This document shows positions 16,141 to 24,783 of a stretch of 64,000 nucleotides of DNA, piece by piece. This stretch comes from CBDAPI01 sp965248635. Its GTDB lineage: Bacteria > Acidobacteriota > UBA6911 > RPQK01 > CBDAPI01. Both the position numbers and the translations under genes were made by a program. The stretch is taken from assembly GCA_965248635.1 (NCBI GenBank), contig OZ252114.1, positions 3,286,001 to 3,350,000 of the forward strand. Reading direction: 5' to 3'. Each line of letters opens with the position of its first letter. The stretch's first letter is position 1. Under the pieces are notes generated by a model, which made no database searches, was not told the origin of the DNA, and saw nothing but the letters and a program-made list of their open reading frames with translations.

Positions 16141-17221
16141 CGGCCTTCTGCGGCCCTTTCAAGCCTGCCTCAACTTCCGGGATGGGTAGCCGCAGCAGCT
16201 CCGCCGACTTGCCGAGCGAGATCAGCCCTTCCGCAAGAGCCCGGTAGCAAAGCCGCTCGAAGCGCAATGCGCGCTCCCGTCGTCCCCGGTGTTCCGGGGG
16301 TTCAAGCTCGAGCGGTTCCTGGGTGCGCCACCCTCGCCCAACCGTCTGGAAGGCGTAGGTCAGAGTTGACTCGCTTATGACTTCGAGTTGCCGCAGTCGC
16401 ATGAGTAATGCGGCGCCGCTAACGCGATAAAGCCGTTTTAGATCGATCAGTTCCTTGTAACCAAGAGCATTTCTGTGTCTTCCGACCTCGCGGAGCAGGT
16501 GTTTCGCTGGCACTAGAAAAGCGCCGGCGAATACGTTGGCAGCCCGCTCCTCTTGCTTGTCTGAAAGACTGTCAGCGTCAATCAGGCGGTGCGCCAACTC
16601 ATGGGCCAGTGTCAATCGGCGGCGTTCAAGCGAGAACTGGCTGTTCACGACGATGACCGGCAGGTCCGCCTGCTCATCCGGGCGCTTCACAAGGCAAGTG
16701 AGCCCGGAAACCCGCTGCGGAAGCGGCACGGTCAAGACCTTGAGTCCTTTCTCCTCAAGCAGCTCGGTCATATTGGGGATGGGGTCGAGTCCGAGATTCC
16801 ATGTGTCCCGCACGTCATCGGCGAGCATTTCGGCGTCGCCGGCCGAGCGCAGTTTAACCGGTCTTGCGATCGGACATTGCCACTCTGAGCTGTCAAGCTC
16901 CAGCACTATCTCGATCTGGAGGTAACGCTCTATCCATTCGAGCACTTCGGCTTCGACCTTGGCACGATCGCGGGCGCTCGTGCTGGCCTTGGTGCGAAAC
17001 TCGACGCCCTTCAGCTCAACACCTTGGCTATCGAGCAAATAGGCCAGGGATACGCCAAGCGCCTTCGACAGGGCAATCATTACCCCTGAACTGGGAACGC
17101 TCTCGCCGCGCTCATACTTGCCAATGGCCTGGGCGGTGACCTTGCCCCCGATAGCCGCGGACAGGCCCCGTAAGGAAAAACCGGCCTTTCGCCGGGCTAA
17201 TTTCACGCGGTCCCCGATCAT
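16121..17221 (-). CDS. XRE-family regulator fused to ImmA/IrrE metallopeptidase
   Basis: A 366-residue protein. The XRE helix-turn-helix is at residues 1-65 (ARRKAGFSLRGLSAAIG, TAQAIGKYERGESVPS). The ImmA/IrrE zinc-peptidase domain is around residues 160-270, with the metal motif HELAH in LTLAHELAHRLIDAD and the downstream acidic helix EERAANVFAGAFLVP. In such fusions the HTH represses a cognate operon and the protease removes repressor or antitoxin upon a signal. Its 3' end overlaps the PIN gene, so it may act as antitoxin or regulator for it. AAGGAG precedes the start, and a 9-bp inverted repeat sits in the promoter. Alternative: a phage-type repressor. Confidence 0.88.
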   Translation of the reverse strand: MIGDRVKLARRKAGFSLRGLSAAIGGKVTAQAIGKYERGESVPSSGVMIALSKALGVSLAYLLDSQGVELKGVEFRTKASTSARDRAKVEAEVLEWIERYLQIEIVLELDSSEWQCPIARPVKLRSAGDAEMLADDVRDTWNLGLDPIPNMTELLEEKGLKVLTVPLPQRVSGLTCLVKRPDEQADLPVIVVNSQFSLERRRLTLAHELAHRLIDADSLSDKQEERAANVFAGAFLVPAKHLLREVGRHRNALGYKELIDLKRLYRVSGAALLMRLRQLEVISESTLTYAFQTVGRGWRTQEPLELEPPEHRGRRERALRFERLCYRALAEGLISLGKSAELLRLPIPEVEAGLKGPQKADADHRQ

Positions 17222-17238
17222 GGCGTACTCCTTTCTGT

Positions 17239-17277
17239 TAGTTTACATTCTTATGTTATGATACGTACTGTAAACTA
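17239..17277 (-). promoter_or_regulatory. Inverted-repeat operator in the XRE-ImmA promoter
   Basis: TAGTTTACA at 17239-17247 and TGTAAACTA at 17269-17277 form a perfect 9-bp inverted repeat with a 21-bp spacer. A possible -35 (TTTACA) lies within the distal arm. The position 18-56 bp before the start codon fits autoregulation by the encoded HTH protein. Binding is inferred. Confidence 0.6.
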
Positions 17278-17287
17278 TTGATGAGAA

Positions 17288-17509
17288 TTGCGAGAACTGA
17301 TGTCCTTTCTGGATTGGTATAACGAGTATCGCCCTCATATGACGCTCGAGGGCAACACGCCGAATGAAGTCTACTTCAGGCGGTGCCCCGCCAATTGGCT
17401 TCCTCGCCTCGAACCGCGCAAAAGGTGGCCACGGAGATCGCCGTGCGCCAAGCCCCGCACACTGGTCGCCGGACAGCCGGGTGATCGATTCAGCCTGGAA
17501 GTCGGTTAA
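17288..17509 (+). pseudogene. Integrase-type transposase, C-terminal fragment
   Basis: The translation begins with LMSFLDWYNEYRPHMTLEG and continues to the end of a typical integrase-core transposase (NEVYFRR, then PGDRFSLEV). The catalytic Asp residues and Glu are absent; only about 70 residues remain. It lies just upstream of the XRE-ImmA promoter in the opposite direction, so its 5' end was replaced by that region. Confidence 0.75.
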
Positions 17510-17940
17510 ACCACGACAGACGTCGCCACCTTCCGGTCGTTTCGCTAAGGCGTGCTGCGTAGACTGGTCGGTCTCCACATCTCTGGGCTCTGATCATTCG
17601 TGGGACTGTTCCCTCCAGCGCTCTGCTCCCTCACAATCCCTGGGGGCCGGTCTTCAGCGGCCTCTTCAAGACGCGACTCATCACGCGACTCATCGCTTTT
17701 CGTCTCTGCTACAGGCCACGCTACCAGCCCAAAATAGGCGACCAAAGATCGCTGGCCCACTTCACTCGGAATGGAGCAGATCCAGTCCGGCCGGGGCGAT
17801 CGATTCGGGAATAAAAACGGTCGGTTTCACGATTTGGGCTTCCGCTGCTTTTTCTAAAGATTATCGGAGGCGCGACGGACATGGAGCGCGTCATCGTGTG
17901 AAGGCGAATAGCCTCACGATCCTGGCAGGGGTCACGTTTC
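17510..17940. other. Gene-free interval
   Basis: About 430 bp with no recognisable gene. Open frames here look non-coding. No clear terminator was seen for the DUF1501 gene that ends at 17941. Confidence 0.45.
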
Positions 17941-19365
17941 CTAGGACAGGATTTCCTTAATGGTGTTTCCTCCGGTGTCGGTCAGTCGCCGGTTTCTCCC
18001 GGCGTGATAGTAGGACAACTGCATATCGTTCAGGCCCAGCAGATGGAGGGCCGTTCTATGGACATCTCGAATCCGATAGACGTTCTCCACAGCCTTATAA
18101 CCCAGCTCATTCGTAGCACCCACACAGGTTCCCCCTTTCACGCCACCGCCGGCGAACCAGATGGTCATGGCCCCGATGTTGTGATCCCTTCCTTTTTTCT
18201 TCCGGTCCGCGGGTGAGTCGGGAGTACGCCCGAACTCGCCCATCCAGACCACCAGGGTGGTATCCAGCATGCCGCGTTTCTTCAGGTCCTTCAGCAAGGC
18301 GGCCACCGGTTGGTCCGTCTCCCGGGCGTTCTTGAGATGATTTTTCCGTATATCGACGTGCCCATCCCAGGATTGGCTGGGCGTATAGAGCTGGACAAAA
18401 CGAACTCCGCTTTCCACCAGCTTCCGGGCCATCAAACACCTCTTTCCGAAGGACTCGGTTACCGGATGGTGCAATCCGTACATCTCTTTTGTGGCTTCAC
18501 TTTCCTTCGAGAGATCCAAAACCTCCGGGACTTCGGCCTGCATTCGATAGGCCAATTCGTAGGCATCGATGCGGGCCTGGAGGTCCGGGTTGGTGAAGTG
18601 GTTCTCCAGATATGTCCGGTTGTAGCTCCGCAGCAGTGCTCTTTCCGGCTCTTGCCCCTCGGGAGTTAACCCCGCAGGGGCTTCGAGGTCACGAATCACC
18701 TCTCCTTTCCAACGGAGAACGGTGCCCTGATACCCCGCGGGGAGGAATCCGCTGCCCCACTGCTGACTGCCGCCAAAGGCGATCGCGCGAAAATCGGGCA
18801 GGACAACAAAGGCGGGGAGGTTCTGGTTCTCCGTTCCCAGTCCGTAGGTAACCCATCCTCCAAGCGAGGCGTTGCCCGGCATCGCAAATCCAGTATTCAT
18901 CTGGAAGACGGCTGCCGGGTGGTTACCGTTTTCGGCCTGAACGGAACGGACAAAGGCCATCTCATCGACGCAGGTGGCCAGATGGGGAAACAGCTCCGAG
19001 ACCTCCATGCCGCACTTCCCGTACTTCCGAAACTCGAAGGGACTGCGGGTAATTAACCGGGGCTTGGCAAACAGCTTCGGGTCGTCGGTCACCTTTTCCT
19101 TGGTCCAGTCCATCAGCGTGCCGTCGAATTTCTCGAGGGCCGGCTTCGGGTCAAACGTATCCACCTGGCTTACGCCGCCTAACATGGTGAGAAAAATACA
19201 GGATCTGGCCTTCGCCGGGTGGTGAGGGACTCGGGGAGCCAGGGGGCTGGGTTTGTCAGTGGAACCTGCCAAGAGATCCTGGTTCAGCAGGTCCAGCAGC
19301 GCTAATCCCCCCAATCCGGTCAGGCTCTGGTAGAGAAATTTCCTTCGGTTGTCAAGAAAATCCAT
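17941..19365 (-). CDS. DUF1501 family secreted protein
   Basis: A 474-residue alkaline-phosphatase/sulfatase-fold protein of unknown reaction. The Tat-like signal contains NRRKFLYQ followed by a hydrophobic stretch (about residues 7-35). Conserved family segments include CIFLTMLGGVSQVDTFDPKP, VDEMAFVRSV, VWMGEFGRTP and RDHNIGAMTIWFAGGGVKGG, the last two holding the metal-binding-type Glu, Asp and His residues. It lies 3 bp downstream of the DUF1549/DUF1553 gene, an almost invariant pairing in Planctomycetes and Acidobacteriota, where the pair is suspected to act on extracellular substrates. The start follows directly from the upstream stop. Confidence 0.92.
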   Translation of the reverse strand: MDFLDNRRKFLYQSLTGLGGLALLDLLNQDLLAGSTDKPSPLAPRVPHHPAKARSCIFLTMLGGVSQVDTFDPKPALEKFDGTLMDWTKEKVTDDPKLFAKPRLITRSPFEFRKYGKCGMEVSELFPHLATCVDEMAFVRSVQAENGNHPAAVFQMNTGFAMPGNASLGGWVTYGLGTENQNLPAFVVLPDFRAIAFGGSQQWGSGFLPAGYQGTVLRWKGEVIRDLEAPAGLTPEGQEPERALLRSYNRTYLENHFTNPDLQARIDAYELAYRMQAEVPEVLDLSKESEATKEMYGLHHPVTESFGKRCLMARKLVESGVRFVQLYTPSQSWDGHVDIRKNHLKNARETDQPVAALLKDLKKRGMLDTTLVVWMGEFGRTPDSPADRKKKGRDHNIGAMTIWFAGGGVKGGTCVGATNELGYKAVENVYRIRDVHRTALHLLGLNDMQLSYYHAGRNRRLTDTGGNTIKEILS

Positions 19366-19368
19366 GGC

Positions 19369-21834
19369 TTACTCCAGATAGAGAAATTCATTCAGGTTGA
19401 ACAGAACCACGCCCAGGCGCGTGAGCCCCTCGACCGGTGTCATTCGGGCCAGCAGCTTGAGCGCATCTCGCTTTTCCTGCTCGGACGGAGGACGACTCAA
19501 AACAGACCAGAAAGCGCGTTCGACAGGCTCCTCCTGATCCATTTCGACCTCTCTCAGGATGCGCTTTGCGAAGTAGCGAGCTTCGGTATTCGTCAATTTG
19601 CCGTTCAAAAGAGTGAGGGCCTGGGGGGCAACCGTCGTCACGCTTCGACGGGAGCAGGACGCACCCATATTGGCTACATCGAAGGTCTGCATAAAAGAGG
19701 AGCCTACCGAGTGCCTCTGGAAGGCGTAGACACTTCGCCGCCGCTGTTCCTCTTCCTCCGAAGCAAACCATTTGAACATCACGAACCCTTCGGCTACATC
19801 TTCGGGTACATCCAACAAAACGCTGGGCCCGCTCCGGGCTTGATTCAGCCGCCCGCTGAGCGCCAGGATCGAGTCCCGCAGCACCTCCGCCTCCAGCCGA
19901 GTCCAGTTCATCCGCCACAAATAACGGTTCTCGGGGTCTGTCTGGGAACAGACCTGCCACTCCGGGTGCTCAGTGGACTGGCGGTAAGTTTGAGAGGTGA
20001 GCATCAATTTGTGCATCGCCTTGAGGCTCCACTCTTCCTCGACGAACCGAACGGCAAGCCAGTCGAGCAGTTCCGGATGAGTCGGCCGCTCCCCGTTGAT
20101 TCCGAAATCGCTTGGAGTGCGAACCAGTCCCTGGCCGAAATGGTGCTGCCAGAGGCGGTTGGCCATGACCCGCGCCGTAAGCGGATTCTCCGGGCTTGCA
20201 ATCCACTCGGCCAATGCCAGTCGGCGGCCTGAACTCCCTGTGCGGAGTGCAGTCGGGCCGCGGTACGGAATCCTGGCATCTTCCAGCTTCCCGGTGAGAC
20301 CCTCCGGGAAGCCCGGATTGACCTTTTCACCTTTATTGTCCAGTTCACCTCCCGCCAACACGTATGTGTCGACGACATCGGGCACTTCTGGAGGAACCAT
20401 GTCCGACACGGCGCAAGCCAGCGGCTGATGCCGTTTCAACAGCTCCTTAAAACGATTCTTTTCGTCCTTCGCTTTCACATAAGCGGTCCAAACCCCTTCC
20501 CTGAAGATGGGGTCGCCCCGCTCCTGGAAAAAGGCATTCCGCTCCTCCAGCTCCGTCAAGAACTTCTTCACCGCCGGGTCGTCTTCCGGAAGATTCTTCA
20601 TCTCCCGGAACCGTGCGACCAGCTTCTCCTTGCGGCTGTGGAATTCCTCGGTTGCCCGCTCCACCTCATCCTCGTAGAAGCGGTATCGCTCCCTCATCTT
20701 CCGCGGGCTCTCCGCCTCGAAGAAGGGAGCACGTCTCTCATCCCGGCGGGTGGCGGCGAAGAAGGCCTGCATCCGGTAGAAATCCTTCTGGGAGATGGGA
20801 TCGTACTTATGGTCGTGGCACTGCGCGCAACCTACCGTCACCCCCAGAAAGACCGAACCAGTGGTCTTGGTGATCTCGTTCAAGAAATCCTGCCGCAGTT
20901 TTGTTTTGGAGTTCGCATCAGCTTCCCAGGGCCCCATTCGCAGAAAGCCAAGAGCCACCAACCGTTCGGCTTTCCTGTCCTCGTCCGATTTCAGGTCCTC
21001 GACCAGTTCATCACCGGCCAGCTGTTCTTTAATGAAAACGTCAAAGGGCTTGTCCCGGTTGAACGAGCGGATAACATAATCGCGGTATCGCCAGGCCGTA
21101 GGCCGTTCGATGTCGGTGGCAAAGCCGTTCGACTCTGCATAGCGCACCAGATCCAACCAGTGGCGCGCCCAACGTTCTCCGTAGCTGGGATCATCGAGGA
21201 GTCGATCGATCAGTTTCTCGTAACTCTTGGGGTCGGAGTCACGCAGAAAGCTACGGACCTCTTCGGGAGTGGGCGGCAGCCCGATCAAGTCGAAGTATAC
21301 TCGCCGGATCAGCGCACGTCGGTCGGCCTGCGGCGCGGGCCTGAGGCCCTTCGCTTCCAGTTGGCCAAGAATGAAAGCATCGATCGGATTTTCTACCCGG
21401 TCGTAGCTCTTCACTTTGGGAATCGGCGGGGACTCTGGCTTGCGCAATAACCATCCCCAATGCCCGTCAGCAACTCGGTCGGGCTCCGCTAAGGGAGCCA
21501 TCGAATCAAGCGCTTCGGCCAACTGCAGGATTACGGGCGCCGTAAGGGCTCCTCCCAACGGCATTTGGGGCATCCGCTCGCCCCGGACGTATTGCATCAA
21601 AAGACTGTCGCGGGCAGAACCCGGAACAACGGCGGGGCCGTTTTTCCCTCCTCGAAGGAGGCTTTCCAGGCTCGAGACAGAAAAGTTGTTTTGCGGGGTT
21701 GGCCCATCATGGCAGGATGCACATTGAGCCTGGAGAATCGGCAAGAGTTGTTCGCGGAAGACTGCTCCATTATCCGCAGCCGCCAACTCCCAACTTATGA
21801 ATGGCAGCAACAGCGCCACCCACAACCTGATCAT
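19369..21834 (-). CDS. PSD1-type protein: cytochrome c-like, DUF1549 and DUF1553 domains
   Basis: An 821-residue exported protein. Signal peptide to about residue 20. A cytochrome-like haem motif CASCHDG (about residue 38) lies in the PSCyt1 domain. DUF1549 follows (about 140-350: NPIDAFILGQLEAKGL, RRVYFDLIGLPPTPEE) with a second CxxCH motif, CAQCHDH. DUF1553 comes last (about 540-800: LAEWIASPENPLTARVMANR, LWQHHFGQGLVRTP). The two haem motifs suggest electron transfer in the periplasm. It is the first gene of a two-gene operon with the DUF1501 protein, read leftward. Confidence 0.92.
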   Translation of the reverse strand: MIRLWVALLLPFISWELAAADNGAVFREQLLPILQAQCASCHDGPTPQNNFSVSSLESLLRGGKNGPAVVPGSARDSLLMQYVRGERMPQMPLGGALTAPVILQLAEALDSMAPLAEPDRVADGHWGWLLRKPESPPIPKVKSYDRVENPIDAFILGQLEAKGLRPAPQADRRALIRRVYFDLIGLPPTPEEVRSFLRDSDPKSYEKLIDRLLDDPSYGERWARHWLDLVRYAESNGFATDIERPTAWRYRDYVIRSFNRDKPFDVFIKEQLAGDELVEDLKSDEDRKAERLVALGFLRMGPWEADANSKTKLRQDFLNEITKTTGSVFLGVTVGCAQCHDHKYDPISQKDFYRMQAFFAATRRDERRAPFFEAESPRKMRERYRFYEDEVERATEEFHSRKEKLVARFREMKNLPEDDPAVKKFLTELEERNAFFQERGDPIFREGVWTAYVKAKDEKNRFKELLKRHQPLACAVSDMVPPEVPDVVDTYVLAGGELDNKGEKVNPGFPEGLTGKLEDARIPYRGPTALRTGSSGRRLALAEWIASPENPLTARVMANRLWQHHFGQGLVRTPSDFGINGERPTHPELLDWLAVRFVEEEWSLKAMHKLMLTSQTYRQSTEHPEWQVCSQTDPENRYLWRMNWTRLEAEVLRDSILALSGRLNQARSGPSVLLDVPEDVAEGFVMFKWFASEEEEQRRRSVYAFQRHSVGSSFMQTFDVANMGASCSRRSVTTVAPQALTLLNGKLTNTEARYFAKRILREVEMDQEEPVERAFWSVLSRPPSEQEKRDALKLLARMTPVEGLTRLGVVLFNLNEFLYLE

Positions 21835-22160
21835 AATTGCTTTCTAATCTACTCTGCAGGGCACACCGGGGCAATAAAAACCGGCTCTGGGAAACTCGTG
21901 GCTAGCTTACCCATCCACCTACAGGAACGGGGCAAATATTGTTGAAATCTGTTTGTCTTTCAAGAAAATTCAGTATAACATCGAAAGTGGTTTAATCGAT
22001 AATAACTTCATTCACCAGAACAAACCGCTGCTATGTGCCAATAGTGAACCTTCTTTTGGGGATTCATATATTGCTTGAACCGCATTTATATCAATTAGTT
22101 AAGCCCGGATGTCCTTTTCTAGTTCCACAAGCCGTTGGATTAGAGGTTTCGAGCTCTTGT
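21835..22160. other. AT-rich gene-free interval upstream of the PSD1 operon
   Basis: About 325 bp, noticeably AT-rich at 21940-22080, probably holding the operon promoter. On the reverse strand at 22099-22160 a short reading (PLIQRLVELEKDIRA then stop) could be the end of a gene cut by the IS256 insertion; too short to identify. Confidence 0.4.
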
Positions 22161-22181
22161 CAATAGGTGTGTAAAAAAAGC

Positions 22182-23177
22182 TTAGGCGGCTTTCTCCTCC
22201 GGGGCTTGCTTGACCGGGACTCCATTCACATATTCGGCGCCCTGGTAGACGTCTTTCATCAGCTCCGGTGCCTTCAGACGGCGGAATCGCTTCTCCGCCA
22301 CCAGCAGCATCTTCCAGATCACAGCCTGGGCGTTTTCCACTTTCTTGAACCGCTTGGCCGCGTCCGTTCGCAGCCGAAGACCGGCAAACGGTGACTCCAC
22401 TGGATTGGTGGTTCGCAGATGCTGCCACTGCTTCTTCGGATAGTTGTAAAAGGTCACCATCCGGTCCCAGTCCTGCTCGATCAGGTGAGCCGCCTGGGTC
22501 AGCCCTCGCTGCCGGCACCAGTGCTGAAAGACCTTCTTGAGTCGCTGTGCCTCTTGTCGAGTCTCGGCGTAAGGGATCTGCCGCAGGATCAGCAAGGCCG
22601 GCTTGTGCACTCGCTTGGGGAGCTTGGCCAGCAGGTTGACGATCCGATGATTCCAGCAGCGCTGCTCCTCGGCCTGGGGATAGACGTTGCGCAAAGCTCC
22701 CCAGATGCCCAGGTGGCCGTCTCCGATCACCAGGCGTGGACAACCCATCCCCCGCTGCTTCAAGTCGCGCAGCACTCCCGACCAGCTCTGGGTCGATTCC
22801 CGATAGCCACTCGTGACCGACACCACGGCTTTGCTGCCGTCACTTAAGGCGGCCAGCACCACCAGCAGGACTGCCTTTTCCTTCTCCAGCCCCGCCTTTA
22901 CGTAGACTCCATCGACCCATAAATACACCACTTCCAGATCATCCAATGGTCGACTCTGCCAGATCTCCCATTCCCCCTGCCACTTCTCTTTCAATCTGGC
23001 CACCGTGGAGGCCGACAGCGCTGCCTTGTCCCCTAAAAGCCCTCTCAGAGCCAGATCAAAATCCCCCAGCGCCAGACCATGCAAGTACAGCTCAGGGATC
23101 AGTTCTCGAACCTGCCGCGTCCGCTTGGCAAACAGGGGAAAAACCCGACTTTCAAAGCGTTCCTCTAGATCCCGCAC
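22182..23177 (-). CDS. IS256-family (mutator-type) transposase, 5' truncated
   Basis: 331 residues of a protein normally close to 400. The conserved core is present: first Asp in VVYLWVDGVYVKAG, second in CPRLVIGDGHLGIWGAL, Glu in RTTNPVESPFAGLRLRT. The N-terminal 60-80 residues are missing; upstream of 23177 the frame runs on as TIQVRRPRV and then into unrelated sequence near 23215. A TGTGTAAAAAAAG sequence near 22166, just after the stop, probably marks the 3' IS end. The partial element is not expected to move by itself. Confidence 0.85.
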   Translation of the reverse strand: MRDLEERFESRVFPLFAKRTRQVRELIPELYLHGLALGDFDLALRGLLGDKAALSASTVARLKEKWQGEWEIWQSRPLDDLEVVYLWVDGVYVKAGLEKEKAVLLVVLAALSDGSKAVVSVTSGYRESTQSWSGVLRDLKQRGMGCPRLVIGDGHLGIWGALRNVYPQAEEQRCWNHRIVNLLAKLPKRVHKPALLILRQIPYAETRQEAQRLKKVFQHWCRQRGLTQAAHLIEQDWDRMVTFYNYPKKQWQHLRTTNPVESPFAGLRLRTDAAKRFKKVENAQAVIWKMLLVAEKRFRRLKAPELMKDVYQGAEYVNGVPVKQAPEEKAA

Positions 23178-23409
23178 TCGAGGCCTTCGAACCTGGATCG
23201 TCCCCGGCCAAAACGCTGAGGACGATCGCCCCGATGTTGATGAAGCCGATGTTCACCACACTGCCATTCTACAGGGCATCCGATCGTACCCTATCCAAGG
23301 TGCACGGGACACCAGGAGGGCCTAGCCCCTCACCCGGGTCAAGGGTGCATGAATCTACCCGGCGGGTGGCCACGGGTATGGACACCGGCTAACTCCGGGG
23401 GCAAACCCG

Positions 23410-23523
23410 GTGAGTATACGAATGACTGTGGATGTGTACGGGCACCTGGAACCGGGCCGGAACCGGCAGGCAGTAAACAAGCTGCCCACGATCAAGGACG
23501 CGTTAGGCAGTCAGCTCAATAGC
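23410..23523 (+). pseudogene. Tyrosine recombinase C-terminal fragment
   Basis: Reads SIRMTVDVYGHLEPGRNRQA then VNKLPTIKD. This is the tail of Xer/phage-type recombinases (VTVDxYGHLxPGxNRxAVxxL) with the catalytic Tyr in VDVYGHL. No upstream catalytic residues precede it; 23215-23409 holds no recognisable gene. It is the third such fragment in the window and lies inside the region bounded by the tRNA-Lys repeats. Confidence 0.7.
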
Positions 23524-23570
23524 CTCGCTAGATGCTGCCTCAGATTGCGAGAAACTTCTGTCGCAATGCC

Positions 23571-24224
23571 TCAATCATTCGGTCCAATCTCTCGCTGTCT
23601 GCGGCCTGTAACGCCTGAGGTAAACTTAACCAAGCCGAGCATGTAGCTCGTCACAGGCGACTCCGACTCGCTGGCTTTCCACAAGAAGCGGATGATCGCC
23701 AATATGCCAACTACACGCGGGTCGATCCACTTGCGCTCATATTTCGCTACCCTGGTTCCGAATTCTTTCGTGATCGAGACTGCGAACGCCGTGGCGGAGG
23801 ACGCTGATTCAACATGATGGATCCGACGCTCTAAGCTGGACACTTTCTCAACAGCCACGGCCACTATCCCACGATCGGATGAATGATCGAGCTTGCCCCG
23901 GAGCTGGCGATAGGCTTTCTCAATGTTGTTGTCGAGAGTCCCCTCATGAGACGGCCGTTTACACTCAACCATATACTGATGCCCCTCGAACTCGAACTTG
24001 AGATCATCAAACCCAAGGAGTTTGAAACCCGCAGAAGAGAGATTTGCCGCCAACTCAAGCTCGACAAACTTGTTTCGAGCATCACTAGAGTTTGGCTCTT
24101 CCTCGGAAGCTGCTAAAGGGCCCTGGAGAATGTCATGGAGCGTATGCCGTGGTAGGAGCTGAGGGTGATTGGCGACAGGTAGAATTCCCCGCTTTTTCAG
24201 GGCTGATCCTGACCATGAAGGCAT
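23571..24224 (-). CDS. PD-(D/E)XK-like nuclease-fold protein, 5' end replaced by IS21 remnant
   Basis: A 217-residue frame. The first 15 or so residues (MPSWSGSALKKRGIL) are the IS21 end read in reverse, so the native start is lost. The remaining segment has the pattern FDDLKFEFEGHQYMVECKRP (about residues 93-112): an Asp, a beta strand, then E-x-K, as in restriction-endonuclease-like folds. Preceding helices (NKFVELELAANLSSAGF) fit that fold. The substrate is unknown; it may come from a restriction or defence gene. The stop at 23571 faces the recombinase fragment on the other strand. Probably non-functional. Confidence 0.55.
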   Translation of the reverse strand: MPSWSGSALKKRGILPVANHPQLLPRHTLHDILQGPLAASEEEPNSSDARNKFVELELAANLSSAGFKLLGFDDLKFEFEGHQYMVECKRPSHEGTLDNNIEKAYRQLRGKLDHSSDRGIVAVAVEKVSSLERRIHHVESASSATAFAVSITKEFGTRVAKYERKWIDPRVVGILAIIRFLWKASESESPVTSYMLGLVKFTSGVTGRRQREIGPND

Positions 24225-24520
24225 GGTTAAGGATCAGCAAGTGCGGAGGTTAGTGAAGTTGCGAAAGAACGAGAAGACGCTAACGATGGCGGCGGCGAGA
24301 GCGGGGCTGTCGCGAAAGACGGCTCGGAAGTACCTGAAGTCGGGAAAGCTTGCCGAGCCAGTGTCAGCCGGAGCGGTATTGGAGAACTCGATCGGATCCG
24401 TTCGAGTCGGTATGGCCGGAAGTGGAAGAGATCCTGAAGCGATCGCCGACGGTGGAGGCGACAGCGGTGTTCGATTATTTGTGCCGTCAGCAGGGGTTCT
24501 ACCCCGATTTATCGGGGTAG
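24171..24520 (+). pseudogene. IS21 remnant: element end plus istA 5' fragment
   Basis: The end GGCGACAGGTAGAATTCCCC is followed by an istA start at 24223 (MVKDQQVRRLVKLRKNEKT) and HTH (MAAARAGLSRKTARKY). One frame change near 24360 is needed to continue into WRTRSDPFESVWPEVEE and TAVFDYLCRQQGFYPD, after which similarity ends. It is closely related to the complete IS21 at 11890-14467 but distinct in sequence. It cuts the neighbouring nuclease gene. Confidence 0.8.
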
Positions 24521-24609
24521 AACCCACCTTCACGCTCACCAAACAGTTTCTTCATTCTCGGAACCTGCTACCGATTTGTTACCCCATTCCCACTCTGGGG
24601 GTTCTGGCC

Positions 24610-24752
24610 AGTGAAGCAACCTGCGTTGTTTACCCAGCTGTTTACCCAGAAGCAAAAAGGAGGCTTTTTCTAGCCGCCTGAAATCCTTGTAAGTTATTGA
24701 AAATAAATGGTGAGCCGCGCTGGACTCGAACCAGCGACCCTCTGCTTAAAAG
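24610..24752. repeat. Direct repeat overlapping tRNA-Lys (att-like site, right copy)
   Basis: Aligns without gaps over 143 bp to 7935-8077. It covers the last 45 nt of the intact tRNA-Lys gene and 98 bp beyond its 3' end. The tRNA part is almost identical and the flank is more diverged, as expected when two related integrated elements use the same tRNA 3' end. The rest of 24521-24707 holds no gene. Confidence 0.7.
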
Positions 24753-24783
24753 GCAGATGCTCTACCGACTGAGCTAGCGGCCC
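24708..24783 (-). tRNA. tRNA-Lys (anticodon TTT)
   Basis: The reverse strand folds as a complete 76-nt tRNA with encoded CCA: acceptor GGGCCGC, D-arm GCTAGCTCAGTCGGTAGAGC, anticodon loop CTTTTAA with anticodon TTT, T-arm with GGTTCGAGTCC, acceptor partner GCGGCTC, then ACCA. Its 3' half is duplicated at 8033-8077. Confidence 0.95.

Noticed and set aside
17364..17960. A 198-codon forward frame
   Set aside because: It is out of frame with the recognisable transposase fragment at 17288-17509 and has no family features beyond it.
20428..21450. A 340-codon forward open frame
   Set aside because: Antisense shadow of the DUF1549/DUF1553 gene, which has clear domain motifs on the reverse strand.
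22099..22743. A 214-codon reverse frame overlapping the IS256 transposase
   Set aside because: It is mostly an alternative frame of the transposase. Only its last 20 or so codons lie outside, and they are too short to identify.
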